A stretch of 17,134 bases of DNA from Anaeromyces robustus (taxonomy: Eukaryota > Neocallimastigomycota > Neocallimastigomycetes > Neocallimastigales > Neocallimastigaceae). The notes below the pieces were generated by a model. The model was given only the letters and a program-made list of their open reading frames with translations. It was not told where the DNA came from and searched no databases. Positions 15,158 to 17,134 of the stretch are shown one piece after another; within the stretch, counting starts at the first letter, position 1; every line of letters begins with the position of its first letter. The position numbers were made by a program, and so were the translations under genes. The stretch spans positions 1 through 17,134 of the forward strand of contig MCFG01000667.1 of assembly GCA_002104895.1 (NCBI GenBank), written 5' to 3'.

Positions 15158-17134
15158 ATGGCTTCTGGCTTAGAACAATCAAACGATTTATCCAATGACT
15201 GCAAAAGTTTATATGTTGGAAATCTTGGTTAGTATTATAAGAATAATATAAAACATAAATAAATGTCGAAGTATTTTCAAAAAATATATGAATACTGTTA
15301 ATATTTCGGTATTTGTTATATGTAAGAATATATTTATTTATTTTTACTTATAAAAATAGTTTTAAACAATATATTTATTTTTTATTTTTTTTTATTTTTT
15401 TATTAATATTAAAAATACAATAAGATCCAAGAGTTACCAACGAAGTATTACAACAAATTTTTACATCTGTAAATGGTGATGAAGTCCTTAGTGTTAAGAT
15501 TATCATAGATAAAAACGTAAGAATTTCTTATATCATAGAAATTTATTTGTTTATTTACAATTTTAATAATTAATTTTATTTTGATCTTTTTTTTTTTTTT
15601 TTTTGTTTATTTTGAAAATGAAGTACACTCATGGTGGTTTAAATTACGGTTTTGTTGAATACGGTAATCATCGTGCTGCCGAAATAGCATTACAAGCTTT
15701 AAATGGTAGAAAAGTTATGGACTCTGTAAGTTAGATTGTGAAATTTATTTTATCGAAAATTAATAAAAGTTGTCTATAATTAATATTAACTATAAAATAA
15801 ATTTTTTTTTTATTATATTCAAATTCAAATTATAAAGGAAATAAGAGTTAATTGGGCTTTTGCCGGTTCAAACAGTCATAAGGAAGATACTTCAAACCAT
15901 TACCATATTTTTGTTGGTGATCTTAGTCCTGAAGTTAATGATACAAATTTAGCAAAAGCTTTCAGTGCTTTTAGTAGTTTGTCGTTAGTATAGCAAATAT
16001 AAATATCTAAAAAGTAAAAAAAAAAAAAATTAATAATTCAATAAAAATGATTAATTATATATTATTATATTGTTATATATTAATTTTATATAGTGATGCA
16101 AGAGTTATGTGGGATACTAACTCTGGAAAATCTAGAGGTTATGGTTTCGTTGCTTTCCGTGAAAAAGCTGTAAGACATATATGAATAATATACAATTCAT
16201 TACAAGTATTTATTTTTTTTTCAATTTTTTTTAAAAATAAAATAAATTAAAGGATGCTGAACAAGCCATTTCTACAATGAATGGTGAATGGTTAGGTAAC
16301 CGCCAAATTCGTGTTAATTGGGCAAATCAAAAGGGTGTAAACGCAAATCAAAATAATGACAATATGAATAATCAAAATGGTAAAACATTGAAAATAAATA
16401 TTAATATTTAAAACAATACTTGTTATATAATATTAGTATTAATCATGTTTTTTAATGTTTATATTATTAAGCTCAACCATTAACTTATGAAACTGTTGCA
16501 AATCAATCATCATATTATAATACTACTGTTTATGTTGGTAACTTCCCACCAAATACTACTCGTAAGTTGATATTAAATAATAATCATTTATAAAAGAAAT
16601 TATTGTAACATTATATTTATATAATTAATAGAGGATGATCTTATACCACTTTTCCAACAATATGGTTATATTGTAAACATTCGTGTTCAAGCTGACAGAG
16701 GTTATGCCTTTATTAAGTAAATTTTATTTTTTTTTAAATATTTTTAATAAATAAGAATAATTAATTTTGAATGAAATAATATACAATAAATATTAATTAT
16801 ATAAAATTTTAATAAAAGGTTTGATACTCATGAAAATGCTACAAGTGCTATTGTTGCATTAAATGGTATAATGATTAAAGGCCGTCCTGCTAAGGTATAT
16901 TAATTTTATATTTGTTTTTAATGTGTAATTTGCATTTTGAGTTATTTAACAATAATAATAACAATGAAATATTTTTTTCTGTTTAATAATATAAATATTT
17001 GAATTATAATTTTAGTGTTCTTGGGGTAAGGATAAAGGTCCAGAACCATATTATCAAAATGCTGCACCACCACCATACATGTATCCTATGACTGCTGGCT
17101 ATCAATATTATCCAAATCCAGCAATGGGTATGAA
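15158..17134 (+). CDS. Pub1/TIA-1-type protein with three RRM domains (3' end beyond window)
   Basis: This is an mRNA-binding protein of the TIA-1/TIAR/Pub1 family, which binds U-rich RNA and acts in mRNA stability, splicing and stress granules. Exons: 15158-15227, 15425-15516, 15624-15725, 15838-15983, 16094-16169, 16253-16379, 16472-16561, 16632-16716, 16819-16894, 17016-17134 (open at the edge). They encode 327 residues in frame. RRM1 spans about 16-95: RNP2 LYVGNL 18-23, RNP1 end YGFVEY 62-67. RRM2 spans about 109-186: [11 protein letters not shown], then [10 protein letters not shown] 149-158, and [12 protein letters not shown]3 spans about 222-291: VYVGNF 224-229, RGYAFIKF 257-264, then CSWG as in TIA-1/Pub1. 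An Asn-rich linker separates RRM2 and RRM3, and a Pro/Tyr/Met-rich C-terminal region begins at about 297. Introns are 70 to 197 nt, all GT-AG. ATG 15158 is the natural start, 15 residues before RRM1. Confidence 0.94.
15228..17015 (+). other. Nine introns of the RRM gene
   Basis: Introns are 15228-15424, 15517-15623, 15726-15837, 15984-16093, 16170-16252, 16380-16471, 16562-16631, 16717-16818 and 16895-17015. All are GT-AG: donors are mostly GTAAG, GTAAA, GTATA or GTTAG, and acceptors are preceded by A/T-rich sequence ending in AAG or TAG. Unlike VAC14, none carries an expanded AAT array and none has a U12-type donor. Junctions are supported by uninterrupted RRM sequence. Confidence 0.85.

Overview
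The window looks like nuclear DNA from a very AT-rich fungus with many introns. I favour an anaerobic gut fungus (Neocallimastigomycota) or another early-diverging lineage. Three observations support this: an APSES-type DNA-binding domain, which is a fungal hallmark; long stretches of almost pure A/T between genes, with (AAT)n, (TAAA)n and (TTTATTA)n arrays; and short T/A-rich introns in every gene. A Dictyostelium-like amoeba has similar base composition, but the APSES domain and the intron density argue against it. The taxonomic call is inference.

Layout, left to right. (1) Positions 1-560, minus strand: the 5' part of a gene for an APSES/KilA-N-type transcription factor, closest in pattern to the Xbp1/Bqt4 subgroup, in two exons and running off the left edge. 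(2) Positions 561-7405: a 6.8-kb divergent intergenic desert with no recognisable gene. It holds a (TTTA)n/(ATT)n array, a 7-bp minisatellite, a (TAAA)n array, a 128-bp tandem duplication, several short perfect tandem repeats and palindromes, and one possible coding remnant near 6413. (3) Positions 7406-12958, plus strand: a complete VAC14 orthologue, the HEAT-repeat scaffold of the Fab1/PIKfyve-Fig4 complex that makes PI(3,5)P2. I reconstruct 14 exons giving 3078 nt and 1025 codons plus stop, with every junction in frame. Three of its introns carry (AAT)n tracts, one about 600 bp long. (4) Positions 12959-15157: intergenic, with (TAAA)n arrays and a 13-bp inverted repeat. (5) From 15158 to the right edge, plus strand: a Pub1/TIA-1-type three-RRM RNA-binding protein, ten exons visible, 3' end missing.

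The most notable observation is VAC14 intron 6 (10022-10103). It starts ATATCCTTTT and ends TTAC, with a TCTTTAAC branch-site-like motif whose putative branch A lies 13 nt before the end. Reading frame and protein conservation require this AT-AC junction. These are the marks of a U12-type (minor spliceosome) intron, so the organism probably keeps a minor spliceosome. The three genes share no evident pathway: they cover transcriptional control, endolysosomal lipid signalling and mRNA binding, and each appears to be its own transcription unit.
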